Assembly: GCF_905475395.1 (NCBI RefSeq)
Contig: NC_058339.1
Span: 9,804,001 to 9,868,000, forward strand
Reading direction: 5' to 3'
Length of the DNA stretch: 64,000 nucleotides
Source of the DNA: Chrysoperla carnea
Lineage: Eukaryota; Arthropoda; Insecta; Neuroptera; Chrysopidae
Shown: positions 1-10,700 of the stretch, in pieces
How positions within the stretch are numbered: position 1 is the first letter of the stretch
Layout of the letters: every line of letters starts with the position of its first letter
Notes under the pieces: generated by a model
The model's database searches: none
What the model was told of the DNA's origin: nothing
Seen by the model: only the letters and a program-made list of their open reading frames with translations
Position numbers and translations under genes: made by a program

Positions 1-274
1 TTTTAATATTTTGTAATAGGCGAATATGTTATACAAAAGTGAGATAAAGTTATATATAACATGTTCTTCTGTTACAAAATTTCAAATTTTAGTCTTTAAC
101 GAGCAAATTTTTAATTTTTTAAATATAAATTTAATATTTTGTAATAGGAGAATATAAGTAAGATAAACTATATGACATGTTCTCCTATTAAAATGTTTCA
201 TATTTTAACAAAACCAAGCCATTTTGTACATATTTTTTAATATTTTGTAACAGGAGAACATGATTTTAAAGAGT

Positions 275-275
<1 letters not shown>
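1..275. repeat. Diverged AT-rich tandem repeat, unit about 110-130 bp
   Basis: The phrase TTTAATATTTTGTAA followed by an AGG(A/C)GAA block recurs near 1, 129 and 237. Between these the inverse phrase (ATGTTCTYCT...TTACAAAA-like) occurs, so each unit contains a small internal inverted repeat. The units are clearly diverged. The array may continue left of the window. No coding content is seen. Confidence 0.6.

Positions 276-277
<2 letters not shown>

Positions 278-324
<47 letters not shown>
278..324. repeat. (TA)n microsatellite
   Basis: Uninterrupted TA dinucleotides for about 46 bases. Shorter (TA)n tracts occur near 15,536-15,560, 21,489-21,523 and 39,210-39,231. Confidence 0.95.
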
Positions 325-326
<2 letters not shown>

Positions 327-484
327 TATTTATGATCATTTAAATTGCCACCCCCTGACAGAATAGTGATTTATGACATATGTATAACTGACGTTATTTA
401 TAGCAAGAGGGCGGGCTATATAGATAATTTAAACAATAAAAGAGTGGAAAATTTTTAATATCAGAAAAAATTCATTTAATTTAA

Positions 485-1165
485 AATTAAAAAAGAGAAA
501 ACAAACAATTGACTGAGTTAATTGTTGAAATACCATGTATAGGCAGTGTTGATAACTCATTTCACATACATAACTCATTTCTCATGATAACATTTCACAT
601 ACATACATATCTGACATATTTAACTGATATTCTCATATAATGCGCAAGTGTTGATGCGCAATCGTTTGTTTTTTGACGTCACGTAAATAACAAAAGATAT
701 TCACTTTGATATTCCTATATTAATACATACTATAAAATTTGCACCTAATTAACGCCCTCGTGGGTAAACAGTGATGTTTAAAAAAAAATGTTTCAAACAA
801 AAGTTTTATATTTTTTTATAAGCAACATTTTTTACATTTAAACTTTTGTTCTATCTCTAACGGTTTACAAGATGGGTCCTACGGACCCATGATCCAATTG
901 ACCCATGTTGCTCATTTACGAACTTGACCTCACTTTTTACGTCCTAAGCACGCTGTAAAAATTTCAGCTTGATATCTCTTTTCGTTTTTGAGTAATCGTG
1001 ACCACAGACGGCCGGACGGACGGACAACCGGAAATGGATTAATTAGGTGATTTTATGAACACCTATACCAATTTTTTTTTTGTAGCATCAATATTTTTAG
1101 GCGTTACAAACTTGGGACTAAACTTATAATACTATGTATATTTCATATATACATGGTATAAAAAG
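485..1165 (-). repeat. Dispersed repeat family A, longest copy
   Basis: Blocks of this stretch recur inverted at 17,097-17,400 (the outer parts, without the middle) and at 62,985-63,060 (one end only). Shared landmarks are ACAAACAATTGACTGAGTTA, GTTGAAATACCATGTATAG, GATGGGTCCTAC, a block ending in CACCTATACCAA, and TTACAAACTTGGGACTAAA. The opposed ends ATACCATGTATA (about 530) and ATACATGGTATA (about 1,150) are inverted with respect to each other. This suggests a non-autonomous element or a composite of two. There is no coding capacity. The internal block near 750-810 also resembles 53,540-53,580. Confidence 0.65.
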
Positions 1166-1714
1166 TCAACCACACCCGAATACGAACCTCCGTACCCTAG
1201 TTTCATAGGCAAGAGCTCTACCCACACAACCACTCGGCTTATTTACTACCATATAATTAACTTAATACTTACCTTTACTAAAAAATTAATTAGTTGATAT
1301 TTTTGTTCTGAAAGAACAAATAGGATAGAAAATTTAAAAAAATAAAAAGTGGAAATCAATCGTATTTGGGCTAAAACTTAATGACAAATAATTGTTTAAT
1401 GAATTATAAATAAACAACGATCGAACAAATAATTTTAATAATCAAACAATGAAGAACAACTTAAAACGATCGTAAAAAAGGTAAAAGAAGTTTTGGCATT
1501 TAAAAATGCAACAAGCTGGTGAAGAAGACATAACAGAAAGATTGATTGATATTGATGAAGGTCGCGTACTCCCCGAAGAAATTTTTAATTGTAAATAATC
1601 ATATTTATATTTTAATTCCATTTTATTTATAACTTGATAAGTCAACTGATTTGTTTTCTTACACAATTCGCTTGTTGACAATTTTTTATTTTTTAAATCA
1701 CCTGACAACTATAT

Positions 1715-1952
1715 CAGGGGCGTAGGAGCCGTATGGGCAGGGTGGGCAGCTGCCCACCCAGAAATTTCCCTGGGTGGTCCATGCCCCTTTGTTGAAGAGA
1801 TTAAAAATTTTATTGCTCTATTAAAATTTCGTGTAGGATAATTTTAAGGGCAAAACAATAGTTTTTCACTAACAATTGACCTTTCTGCCCACCCAGCAAA
1901 AAAAAAATTTCGAACCTGCCCACCCAGCAAAAATTTCGTTCCTACGCCCCTG
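1715..1952. mobile_element. hAT-like miniature inverted-repeat element
   Basis: The ends are CAGGGGCGTAGGAGC and, reverse-complemented from the right, CAGGGGCGTAGGAAC, an inverted repeat of about 15 bp with one mismatch. The same 7 bp, ACTATAT, flanks both ends (1,708-1,714 and 1,953-1,959), as expected of a target-site duplication. CAGGGG termini and a 7-8 bp duplication are typical of hAT transposons. The 238-bp body contains GGGTGGGCAGCTGCCCACCC, itself palindromic, and repeats of TGCCCACCCAGC. It has no transposase and must have moved with help from elsewhere. Confidence 0.85.
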
Positions 1953-2173
1953 ACTATATAACTTTTTTCTATATAAATACGACTTTGTAAGTTAATGTTT
2001 AGTAACATTAAATTAAATTAAATCATAATAAAAGTCAAGCTAAACAAGCTAAAAATTTATTACTGGGAGTAAAAACAGTCACTTTTATAAAATAAACAAA
2101 TTTTACAAAAAATTGGTGTTATTTGAGTACTATTAATAAAAAAATTTTTTAATAAAAACATTAGTATTGAATA

Positions 2174-2531
2174 TCATTAACGATAGCACTAGCATCGAGA
2201 TAAATGTTAGTACAATATGTTTACCACAGATGGCACCAACATCGAAATCAATTTTTAGTTCGACGCGTATACCATAGATGGCATCACCATCGAAAATAAT
2301 AGTTAGTTCAATATGTCTACCATAGATGGCACCAACATCAAAATTAATTTTTAGTTCAATGCGTATACCATAGATAACACTACCATCGAAATTAATCCTG
2401 AGTTCAACGTGTTTACCATAGATGGCATCACCATCGAATTTAATAGTTAGTTCAATGTGTTTACCATAGATGGTACCGCCATCGAAACTAATAGTTAGTT
2501 CAAAGTGTTTACCATAGATGGCACCTAAATG
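2174..2531. repeat. 48-bp minisatellite, about 7.5 units
   Basis: The landmark TACCAYAGATGG starts at 2,222, 2,270, 2,318, 2,366, 2,414, 2,462 and 2,510 (with a small change at 2,366), exactly 48 bp apart without indels. A more diverged, frame-shifted unit precedes it at about 2,174-2,221. On the minus strand one frame is open across all units, from about 2,558 down to a stop near 2,128, and encodes a 16-residue repeat of the form K-H-(I/V/F)-E-L-x-I-x-F-D-x-x-x-I-Y-G. A possible splice acceptor (TTTCAG) ends at 2,559. No start codon lies in frame before the repeats, so this could be an exon, a decayed gene or a repeat that happens to be open. Confidence 0.85.
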
Positions 2532-2730
2532 TAAATTGTTTTTGTAATCATTTGTTGACTGAAATGATTTTTAAAATTTATAATTTATTTGTTTATGTTT
2601 TTTTTACTACTTTTTAAATAAATACTTGATTTATCAGAACTTTTTCCAATTTCTTTGATAATGTATTGTCACAGTCACATTTATCCATCTAGGAATACAT
2701 TAAAGAACTATTTAACTGCTGCCATTTTTG

Positions 2731-2750
2731 ACATAAATTGGCGGTAAATC
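2731..2750 (+). promoter_or_regulatory. Possible E2F-like site upstream of FEN1
   Basis: ATTGGCGGTAA lies about 140 bp before the FEN1 start codon and resembles the E2F core (TTTSSCGC-type). FEN1 is a replication gene and such genes are commonly E2F targets. The match is partial, and no TATA box is obvious nearby, so this is only suggestive. Confidence 0.25.
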
Positions 2751-2882
2751 ATGTTTATGGCGTGCTACAACATTTATCCACATAGAATCGGGTAGAAGTG
2801 TCAATCATTCAAGTTTTAGTGATTTTACTTGTAAAGATAAAAGAAACAAATAAATTTATTTGCAAGAACAAAGTATATTACA

Positions 2883-5236
2883 ATGGGAATTCTAGGATTA
2901 TCAAAAGTAATTGCAGATATTGCACCACAAGCAATCAAGGAAGGAGAAATAAAAAACTTTTTCGGTAAGTTTTAAAAATAATTTTGATGAAGCCAAATCA
3001 ACATAATATTTATTAACTTTTAGGGAGAAAAATAGCAATTGATGCTTCTATGTCTTTGTATCAATTTTTAATAGCCGTGCGAAGCGAAGGTGCCCAATTA
3101 ACAACCGTTGATGGTGAGCCAACATCACATTTAATGGGAACCTTTTATCGTACAATACGTTTAATAGAAAATGGTAAATAATAAAATCTTAATTTTTAAT
3201 TGAGCGCTACTTTACGAATATTAGCGGGTCTCCAGCGTGAGTCAAAATTTGAAATACTTCTCGTTAGAAAATTGACCAATACAGGCCCGCAAACGTAAGA
3301 AATTCATCTTTGAAAGTTGTGCACGATGGACACACGATTGTTTACAAATAGGCTTATTTAAAAAAAAAAAAGAAGCTAAATTTATTATTTTCTTTGAAAG
3401 GTTTAAAGCCGGTTTATGTATTTGATGGTAAACCACCAGAAATGAAATCTGGTGAATTAACAAAACGTGCTGAACGACGTGAAGAAGCACAAAAAGCATT
3501 GGATAAAGCTACCGAAGCTGGTGATGCTGTCGATATGGATAAATTTAATAGACGTTTAGTTAAAGTTACTAAGCATCATGCTGAAGAAGCTAAACAATTA
3601 CTTAGCTTAATGGGTGTACCATATATTGATGCTCCATGTGAAGCTGAAGCACAGTGTGCGGCTATGGTAATTTTCTTTATTATTAATATATTGAAACCTT
3701 GGAACTTTAAGAGAAAGCTCATAGCTGATGAATCTGCCTAAGATATTAGTTCTTCATTATCTGATCGGGACACATTCATAAGGCCCTTATGAATAATTCA
3801 CAGGTGGCACAAAAAAAAATTTGTTAGAATGCGCTGATTTCAGAAGTGATGGCCATTTTTTTCTATCACGTAAGGTTTTATTGCAAATTCAAACATATAA
3901 AATTGGTAAAAGCACTCGTTTATTAAAAATTATACAGTAGCCTACAAAGATAGTGACATCCCATCTTCCTTGGTACCGTCTCTCGATATCGCGGACATCC
4001 TGGTGAAATCGCTCCCTCTGTTCTTTACTGTAAACTCCCAGGTTTTCTGGAAAATATTCTATGTGGGAGTGTAAAAAATGAACCTTCAGGCTTATCTTGC
4101 AATCTTGAGCTTCGTATGCTGCTAATTGAACAATGGTTTTGTAGACAAGATCCTTAGTATTTCTCAAAACTTTCGCTCTTTTTTCACTTTTTCCTTCTCA
4201 TTCATACTTTCCACCAAGAGAGTGTCAGTTAAAAGCCTTCTTATGTCGGGGCCAGTGAAAACTTTGCTTCTTACAGGTTCGGGAATTTTTTTTTGTAGTT
4301 GCAGACCTGTGTAATCTGCCTCTGAATGTAGCCTAATGTTTTATTAAACCTACTAACTGTATAATCTTTGAAATTACTCAGGTTAAATCTGGTAAAGTAT
4401 ATGCAACTGCCACAGAGGATATGGACGCATTAACATTTGGTTCAACAGTATTGCTAAGACATTTAACATTTAGTGAAGCAAGAAAAATGCCAATACAAGA
4501 GATTCATTTGAATAAAATGTTAGATGCTTTTGAAATGAAACATGAAGAGGTAATAATCTTGTTAAACTGATTATTTGAATTAGATTTTGTTAATCTGAAT
4601 TAGTACATATCTTTTTTTTTAGTTTATCGATCTATGTATATTATTAGGATGTGATTATTGTGATTCGATAAAAGGTATTGGCCCTAAACGGGCTATTGAA
4701 TTAATCAAACAATATCGTAATTTGGATACAATATTAGAGAAAATTGATACAAAAAAGTATACTCCACCAGAAAATTGGAATTATAAAGAAGCAAGACGAT
4801 TATTTATTGAACCGGAAATTCTTGATCCAAATTCAGTTGAAGTACGTATATTCTTTTATAGCTCTGGAGCCCGTCACAGTAAAACTGTACTTTCATGGAT
4901 TTCGTTTCGCATATGAAACCAGTTTTATTTTTCGACTAACTAAAAAAATGTTTTTAGTTGAAATGGACAGATCCAGATGAAGAAGGTTTGGTGAAATTTT
5001 TATGTGGTGATAGACAATTTTCTGAGGAGCGTATACGCAACGGTGCCAAAAAATTATTAAAAGCACGAACTGGTACAACGCAGGGACGTCTTGATTCATT
5101 TTTCAAAGTTTTACCAAGCACACCGAATAAGCAACAAACAACACCGAAACGTAAAGTTGATGATAAGAAGGGTAGTTTGTCCAATAAGAAAGCTAAAACT
5201 ACTGGTGGCGGTGGCCGTGGACGGCGACCAAAATAA
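2883..5236 (+). CDS. Fen1: Flap endonuclease 1, six exons
   Basis: FEN1 removes 5' flaps during Okazaki-fragment maturation and long-patch base-excision repair in the nucleus. Exons: 2,883-2,964, 3,024-3,173, 3,401-3,666, 4,382-4,549, 4,623-4,841 and 4,958-5,236. All introns are GT-AG, the frame is continuous, and the product is 387 aa (animal FEN1 is about 380). The start [10 protein letters not shown] fits the family, whose mature enzyme needs Gly2. The metal-binding acids fall exactly at the known positions: D34, D86, E158/E160, D179/D181 and D233. QGRLDSFF at 337-344 is the PCNA-binding PIP box, followed by a Lys/Arg-rich tail. Intron 3 (715 bp) holds an antisense transposon-derived fragment. 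The gene converges on PEX14. Confidence 0.97.
3889..4330 (-). pseudogene. Decayed transposon-associated ORF inside FEN1 intron 3
   Basis: The minus strand reads about 92 residues with the signature [15 protein letters not shown], then [14 protein letters not shown] and GYC. From memory, this matches a segment found in many arthropod repeat-associated proteins (HSHLDxFPENxG...GERFHQD...RYQGxW...ADYCW). Upstream (about 4,170-4,325), [14 protein letters not shown] and [14 protein letters not shown] can be read in a different frame that ends in a stop at the junction, so the copy is frameshifted. No transposase catalytic motif is visible. It lies entirely within the intron, antisense to FEN1, and is very unlikely to make a protein. 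The family identity is recalled, not checked. Confidence 0.6.
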
Positions 5237-5849
5237 ATTTTTGGAAATTAATGAATTAATTGATCATTTATTTTATTTTTATTTAAGTTTTGCTTTTATT
5301 GTTAATTATATACTCATCAGTTATTTAATTTGTTTAGGATTTTTAATCGATTGATTGAATCTCTCGACACTTTCTTTCTGCTCTATGATATTAAGTTTGC
5401 CTTTCAGGTAATAATTTCAAAAACAAAATGTAAAACTGTAGATCAGAATACAATATTAAATATTAAACTATTTTATTACAAAATACTCAATAATATGTGT
5501 TTATCTTACTTTTTTCTTAGCGATCAGACCTGGAAATTTTTTCAGCGGTAAATTTCTGAACGTACTCTTGATAGTTGTAATTTTATTTAACTTTTGTTAA
5601 TTACCAAAACCGGATGAAAATTTTAGTGATTTTTGAACTACATTCGAATTTTCCCTCAGATTGCAGTTTTTCTAGCTCGGCTAACTAGGAATTTGTACGA
5701 AAATTGGTTCATAACAAAAATTGAACTAAATAGCGCGACATGCCTAGCCTTTTGCACTTATTAGTGGCCAATCTTACTAAGATGTTACACATCAAAAAAA
5801 GGAAATGATAAAATAAAAAAAGAAATTTTTTTAAATATAAATTGGATAT
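5237..5849. other. FEN1-PEX14 convergent intergenic region
   Basis: About 0.6 kb between the two stop codons. It should hold both 3' untranslated regions. An AATAAA motif overlaps the FEN1 stop codon. No further gene or clear repeat is seen. Confidence 0.6.
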
Positions 5850-7795
5850 TTATTTATGATAAACATAAACTGTGCTACTATCACTATTTTTAGTAATAAC
5901 TTCAGTCTCTGAGGAACCAGCTGAATTACTACCAGAACCCATTTCAATAATATCTTCAGACTTATCAGATTCAACGGCATCATCAGGTGTTGATGCTACA
6001 GCTGCAGATGATTGTAATTGCCATGCAGGTATTGATGGTGGATGTACACCCACACAACTATCGGATGTCATCACTGGCACACTTGGAAAATGTTTTTTAC
6101 TCAACAATAAACTTTTAATGGTGGATACTTCCGATTTAATATCACCAATTTGTTTATCGCTTACGATTTTATCATTTAATTGTGATTGAATTTGTTGTAA
6201 AGTTTCATGAATTTGATTATTTGTTGTTTTCATTTGAGTCATCTCATCAATTAATTTTTTATTATTTTCATCTTCTTTTGTTGTCGGTTTTGGTTTCTTC
6301 CCAAATAAATATGGATAGATGTATTTTTTATATAATAGATATACGCCATACATTAAACCACTAAATAATGCGAGACTTTCAAGGATTTCCTTGATTTTGG
6401 TAAATGTTGATATTTGTCCATGTTGTTGGTGTACAACATAATTTAATGGTTGGGGTAAAGGTGGTGGTTGTGATGATATGACATGCGTTAATGTTGACGA
6501 TCTATTAATTGCTTCGTTTATTTCAATATCTGTTAATCCTTTTGATTTTAAAAATTTCTTACGTTGATCTAATGATGTCTCTCCAACTTTGGGGTTTTTT
6601 AAAAATTTTACTGCTACATCTACCTGTGTTACAAAAATTCTTTTGTAAATAGTCGAGTAAAAATTATAAACACTCTGAACAAATTAGAACTAACAAAAGC
6701 GGATCAAGTGGCGAGAAGGCCCTGGGCAAATAGTTCATAGGCGCTCTTTTTGCGGCCATATACTATAAATTGTAATTAGTTCTTTAATATGTAATAACAG
6801 CTTCTTTCCTTCAAAACTTCTCCACGCGCGTCTATATGTGACCTCGTGCGCCCTAGGCATGTGCCTACTTTGTCTTGCGGATAATTCGCCTCTGAGAACT
6901 AATTTGAACTTTGCGGAAATCTTCATTCAGATGTCTTGATTTTATTATGAAAATTACTCTTTACAATGGTTTTCTATTTTCTAGGGGGTTAAAATCAAGC
7001 TTAATATTAGATTACTGAGCTGACTTTGCCTTCCAGAAGCTGCTGCTATAATTAGGTTTAATGATGGTACTACTAATTTTACAAATCGGTAAATTGTCAA
7101 GAATTCAATACTAACAATAAGTAAAAAATAGATAATAATTAAAAAAATGTAGAGCCATGGTTCAATGGAGTGTAGAGGTAAAGAAGCACAATCTCTTATG
7201 GCTGAAAGTGTCCTAAAATAGTTGTATAAAAGTGACTAGAATGGCGCTAATGTAGCAAAGGTGTTTGATGTAATGTAAACCAATCTTCTCTAACAACTTG
7301 TTTAGATCTTGAACTTACTCAAGAACACACACACATATAGGCGAGTTCTAGTTCTCGGTCGTTGCGCAGTACAAATTACTAAACGATCGATGACTAGAAT
7401 CCGCCAAGATGGGCGACGTAAATTCAGCCACGAGCGTTATAGCTAGGCATAGGAGGTTTCACGTCCTTATATATACATTCTTGATCTTACTCTTATTACT
7501 TTGAGCACTTTTCACGACATTCTCATTAAGGTCCTTAGTCCTTACCAATAAAACTTAATATTACAAAACAAAAAACATGCAAATTGAATACTTAATTTAA
7601 TTACAAGAATTCTTCGCGGGTACAATTTCCGTATTTTTCATAAATTATTTAGAAATAATAATTACTTACTAATTCATTTCGTATGATTTGTTTATTTTGA
7701 TTATTTGACGTATCGACCATAGTTGTTGTGGTAGTTTCAACTTGATCAACATTCACCTTTATTTCAGTTAATTGTTGTTCATTTGTTATCGACAT
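5850..7795 (-). CDS. Pex14: Peroxisomal membrane docking protein PEX14, two exons
   Basis: PEX14 sits in the peroxisomal membrane and docks the cargo receptor PEX5 for matrix-protein import. Exon 1 (7,670-7,795) encodes the first 42 aa; exon 2 (5,850-6,623) encodes the rest. The donor GTAAGT and acceptor ACACAG join in phase 0, giving 299 aa. Residues about 37-84 (NELVDVAVKFLKNPKV, then FLKSKGLTDIEI) match the conserved PEX14 N-terminal helical domain. F49 and F66, 17 residues apart, correspond to the aromatic pair that contacts WxxxF motifs of PEX5. A Pro-rich linker, a hydrophobic segment at about 121-140, a likely coiled coil (about 155-205) and an acidic Ser-rich tail follow in the family order. 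The 1.05-kb intron carries three repeat remnants. Confidence 0.93.
6848..6895 (-). repeat. hAT-type terminal fragment in PEX14 intron
   Basis: Reverse-complemented, this reads close to CAAAGTAGGCACATGCCTA with flanking sequence resembling 59,013-59,060 in PNLDC1 intron 2. Both probably derive from one family with GGGGCGGATTTA-type ends. There is no coding content. Confidence 0.45.
7150..7300 (+). repeat. Partial copy of the 43.7-kb inverted-repeat element
   Basis: AATGGAGTGTAGAGGTAAAG and AAGCACAATCT match the left end and arm of the element at 43,697-43,923, and similarity continues for about 90 bp (AGTG-TCCTAAAAT, ATGGCG/ATGGCA). The right-hand inverted arm is not visible, so this copy looks truncated. 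Confidence 0.5.
7343..7465 (-). repeat. Dispersed repeat B, inverted copy
   Basis: Reverse-complemented, this stretch aligns with 41,630-41,745: GAAACCTCCTATGCC, AAGCTATAA, GTGGCTGAATTTA, and TTTGTACTGCGCA appear in the same order with substitutions. No open frame is shared. It lies in the PEX14 intron. Confidence 0.6.
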
Positions 7796-10700
7796 TATAA
7801 TTAATTTATCTTATGTGTTTAAAATCATATATTATTATCTGTCTACAAGCAATAAACAAATTTGCAAGTCATTAAAAATTTGGGAAATAAATAACACGAT
7901 CCTCTATTACTTTGTACTTTAATCATGTATACCTTTATACATGACAAAAAAACATAAACTGAAAGTCATAAACGTAAAGATAACTTTTACTTATTACAAT
8001 TTTATTATTGGTGAATATTAATTAACATCACTCATTATCATAAAAAGAAACTTTTTATCTACGAAAAACAAAGAAAGATCATAAAATTGCAAAAGACAAT
8101 AAATATTTTGTTCATCATAACCTTTTTTTAATAATTAGAGTGTAAATTGGTTGCATTCAGAAAAAATGAATAATAACTATATTTATCTTTATGAAACAAC
8201 AAATTGAGGAAACTATCGCTAGGTAGAGTATCTGAAAAACTCAATAGGCATTGACAGGATTAAGAAAAAGAATTTATTTTTATATCTAACAATATTTATA
8301 TTGTTTTTATTAATTATATTTATTTTATAAAGTGATGTTCATACATCAATATTAATTACATTATATCATTCATAATATTACATTAATTGAATACTTGTAT
8401 TTTTATGAATTTCATTAATTTTAATTTAATTTTTTACATCTTCACTTCTCTTGTATCTTATATACTTACATTTTTCTTTTAAATGGCTGTAAATACACGG
8501 TGTATCATTTCGAGAATGCCATATTCGAATTTTGACTCCCATAATAAATAAACGGTGTAAGCATAGTCATGTTATTAATTCTTAAATGAAGATATTCGAA
8601 TAAACATTTAAGGCACTAATTTTTTTATAGTGCTCTACTTATTTAATTTTAAAATCGTTGTGCTTATATAGGTAAATGATTGGACGGAACAAAGGTAAAA
8701 TTTTTATTTTAAATTTTATACATAATTATTCATGAAATAGTTAACATCGTTCATTCAGTGAGCGATCACTTTTCGAATAGCTAGTGACTGCACACTGAGT
8801 GAGAAGAGATACTGAACACGGCCACTCATTACAATGGTCTGATTATGATTTATAATTTTTAAGTATAAAGTATTACATGAATAATCGTGTACAATGACGC
8901 TAATAGTAAAAGTCAAATTAGTTTTTAGACAGAGAATTAAGCATTATGAAATAATTTGATGAAACTCAGAATGGAGCAGCAGTAAAATGTGGACAAATAA
9001 AAAGCAAGTGATGAAAAAAACGATGATTCTCAATGATGAATGTAAACGCTTAAAGCTTGATAATTTATTAGCTTGCTCATTTGTTGATCTACTGATTTAC
9101 CATTTATCAATAACAATTTCATTAGCTGAAACAAACATTAAACAGTATTAAATTAAAGAACTATTAGATATACTAAACAGGCTTAATGTGGCTAATTTAG
9201 TTTACTGGTAAATTCAGCTTATTTATAATTTACTGAAATAAATAAGTGCTCATCAGTTAAAAGCATTGAAATTATTCAGATTAATTTCGCATTTAAAATC
9301 GCTATTTCGTTTTATTAATTGATTTTAATAAAGAATAATGTAGTAAAAATGTAATTCAATTTTTGCATTTTTGATTTTTAAACAACCAAGAAGCCACCCA
9401 GAAAAAAATTACCAAACACTCAATTAATCTGAATGCATCCACTGCTTTGAAAAGTTAAATTAATTTCGCTTTAAAAAACTGTCAAAATTTTTCGAAAGTT
9501 TTTTATGAAACGCATTAGAAGTCATTTTCTCGAATTTTCTTCTCTCCTACAGTAAAAAATTTATTCTGTAATTGTAAAAATCTTGTTTCATTATTGTTTA
9601 AGTGTTTTCTTATTTGATTGTGTAAAATTAATATTTGAGGTTATACAATTTTGATTTGATTATAAGAATGTATTTTATGGTAGGTAATTTTGCACTTTGA
9701 AATACGATATATTTATTTGCAAAATTACTGAACTGATGATTAAAAATCTGTAAATCATATTAGCATAAACAAAGGATAATTCATTTGTTATTATAATTAG
9801 GGTATATTTTAAAACATTGGGTATTTGTATCACATATGGAAAACACTTAAAAATTATAATGAACAAAGGTATAGATAAGGTAAAAGGTAATGATTAGAAC
9901 AATAAGAGGTGTAGGTACTAATTATATTATTTATATATAATACATACAATATGTGTCATATAATACATTTACATTTAATTAATTAATATATTGTAATATA
10001 TATAAATATTTTACAATACATATAAAGGGATATGTATTTATGTCATTTATATTAAAAAATTATATTATTTTTAGTGAATAATCTACGTATATTAAATGTA
10101 ATATTTGGAGATATTTATTATTTTATTTTTTTAATTTATTGAATCATTCATTTTTGTCATGACTGAATGATTTAACCAATATTGTTAATTTTGAAATAAA
10201 TGGAATCATACAAAACTTTAATCAACGAGTTTTTGAATGATTAAAGGGAAACCGTTAGACAGACAAACAGGATACGATTGACAATGTATGTTGAGAACAT
10301 GCTATGTATGATTGATTTGAATTAAAAATAATATTTGGTTAGTGTATATAAAGATATCTTATACATTCTAATTAATCACTTTATGGTTGATTTTAATAAT
10401 TGTAGATACTATTTACACAATACATATATATATATAATAAAATCTGGTCTTGTGTTTCTGTTGTGTTTTTTTTTTTTGTCTTCATTTATTTAATTTACTT
10501 AATATAAATTATTGAATTTACTTTTGTACAACAGGTGGTGAAACTGTAAAAAAACATACAATAACAATAAATTATTTATTATCACAGTGAAATGGTTAAT
10601 GGGTAGATTTTTCTTCAAAATAGAATCAATTCTTGGGCTTTAACAATCATTGTGTTATTTTTACAATTTTTTCAAATTTCGTTCATAAAAATTGCGCATG

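Noticed and set aside
2222-2521. CRISPR array
   Set aside because: The 48-bp units are contiguous tandem copies with no unique spacers, and the genome is eukaryotic.
5872-6364. Plus-strand open frames across PEX14
   Set aside because: Shadows of PEX14 exon 2, whose minus-strand frame has the family domain and a consistent splice junction.
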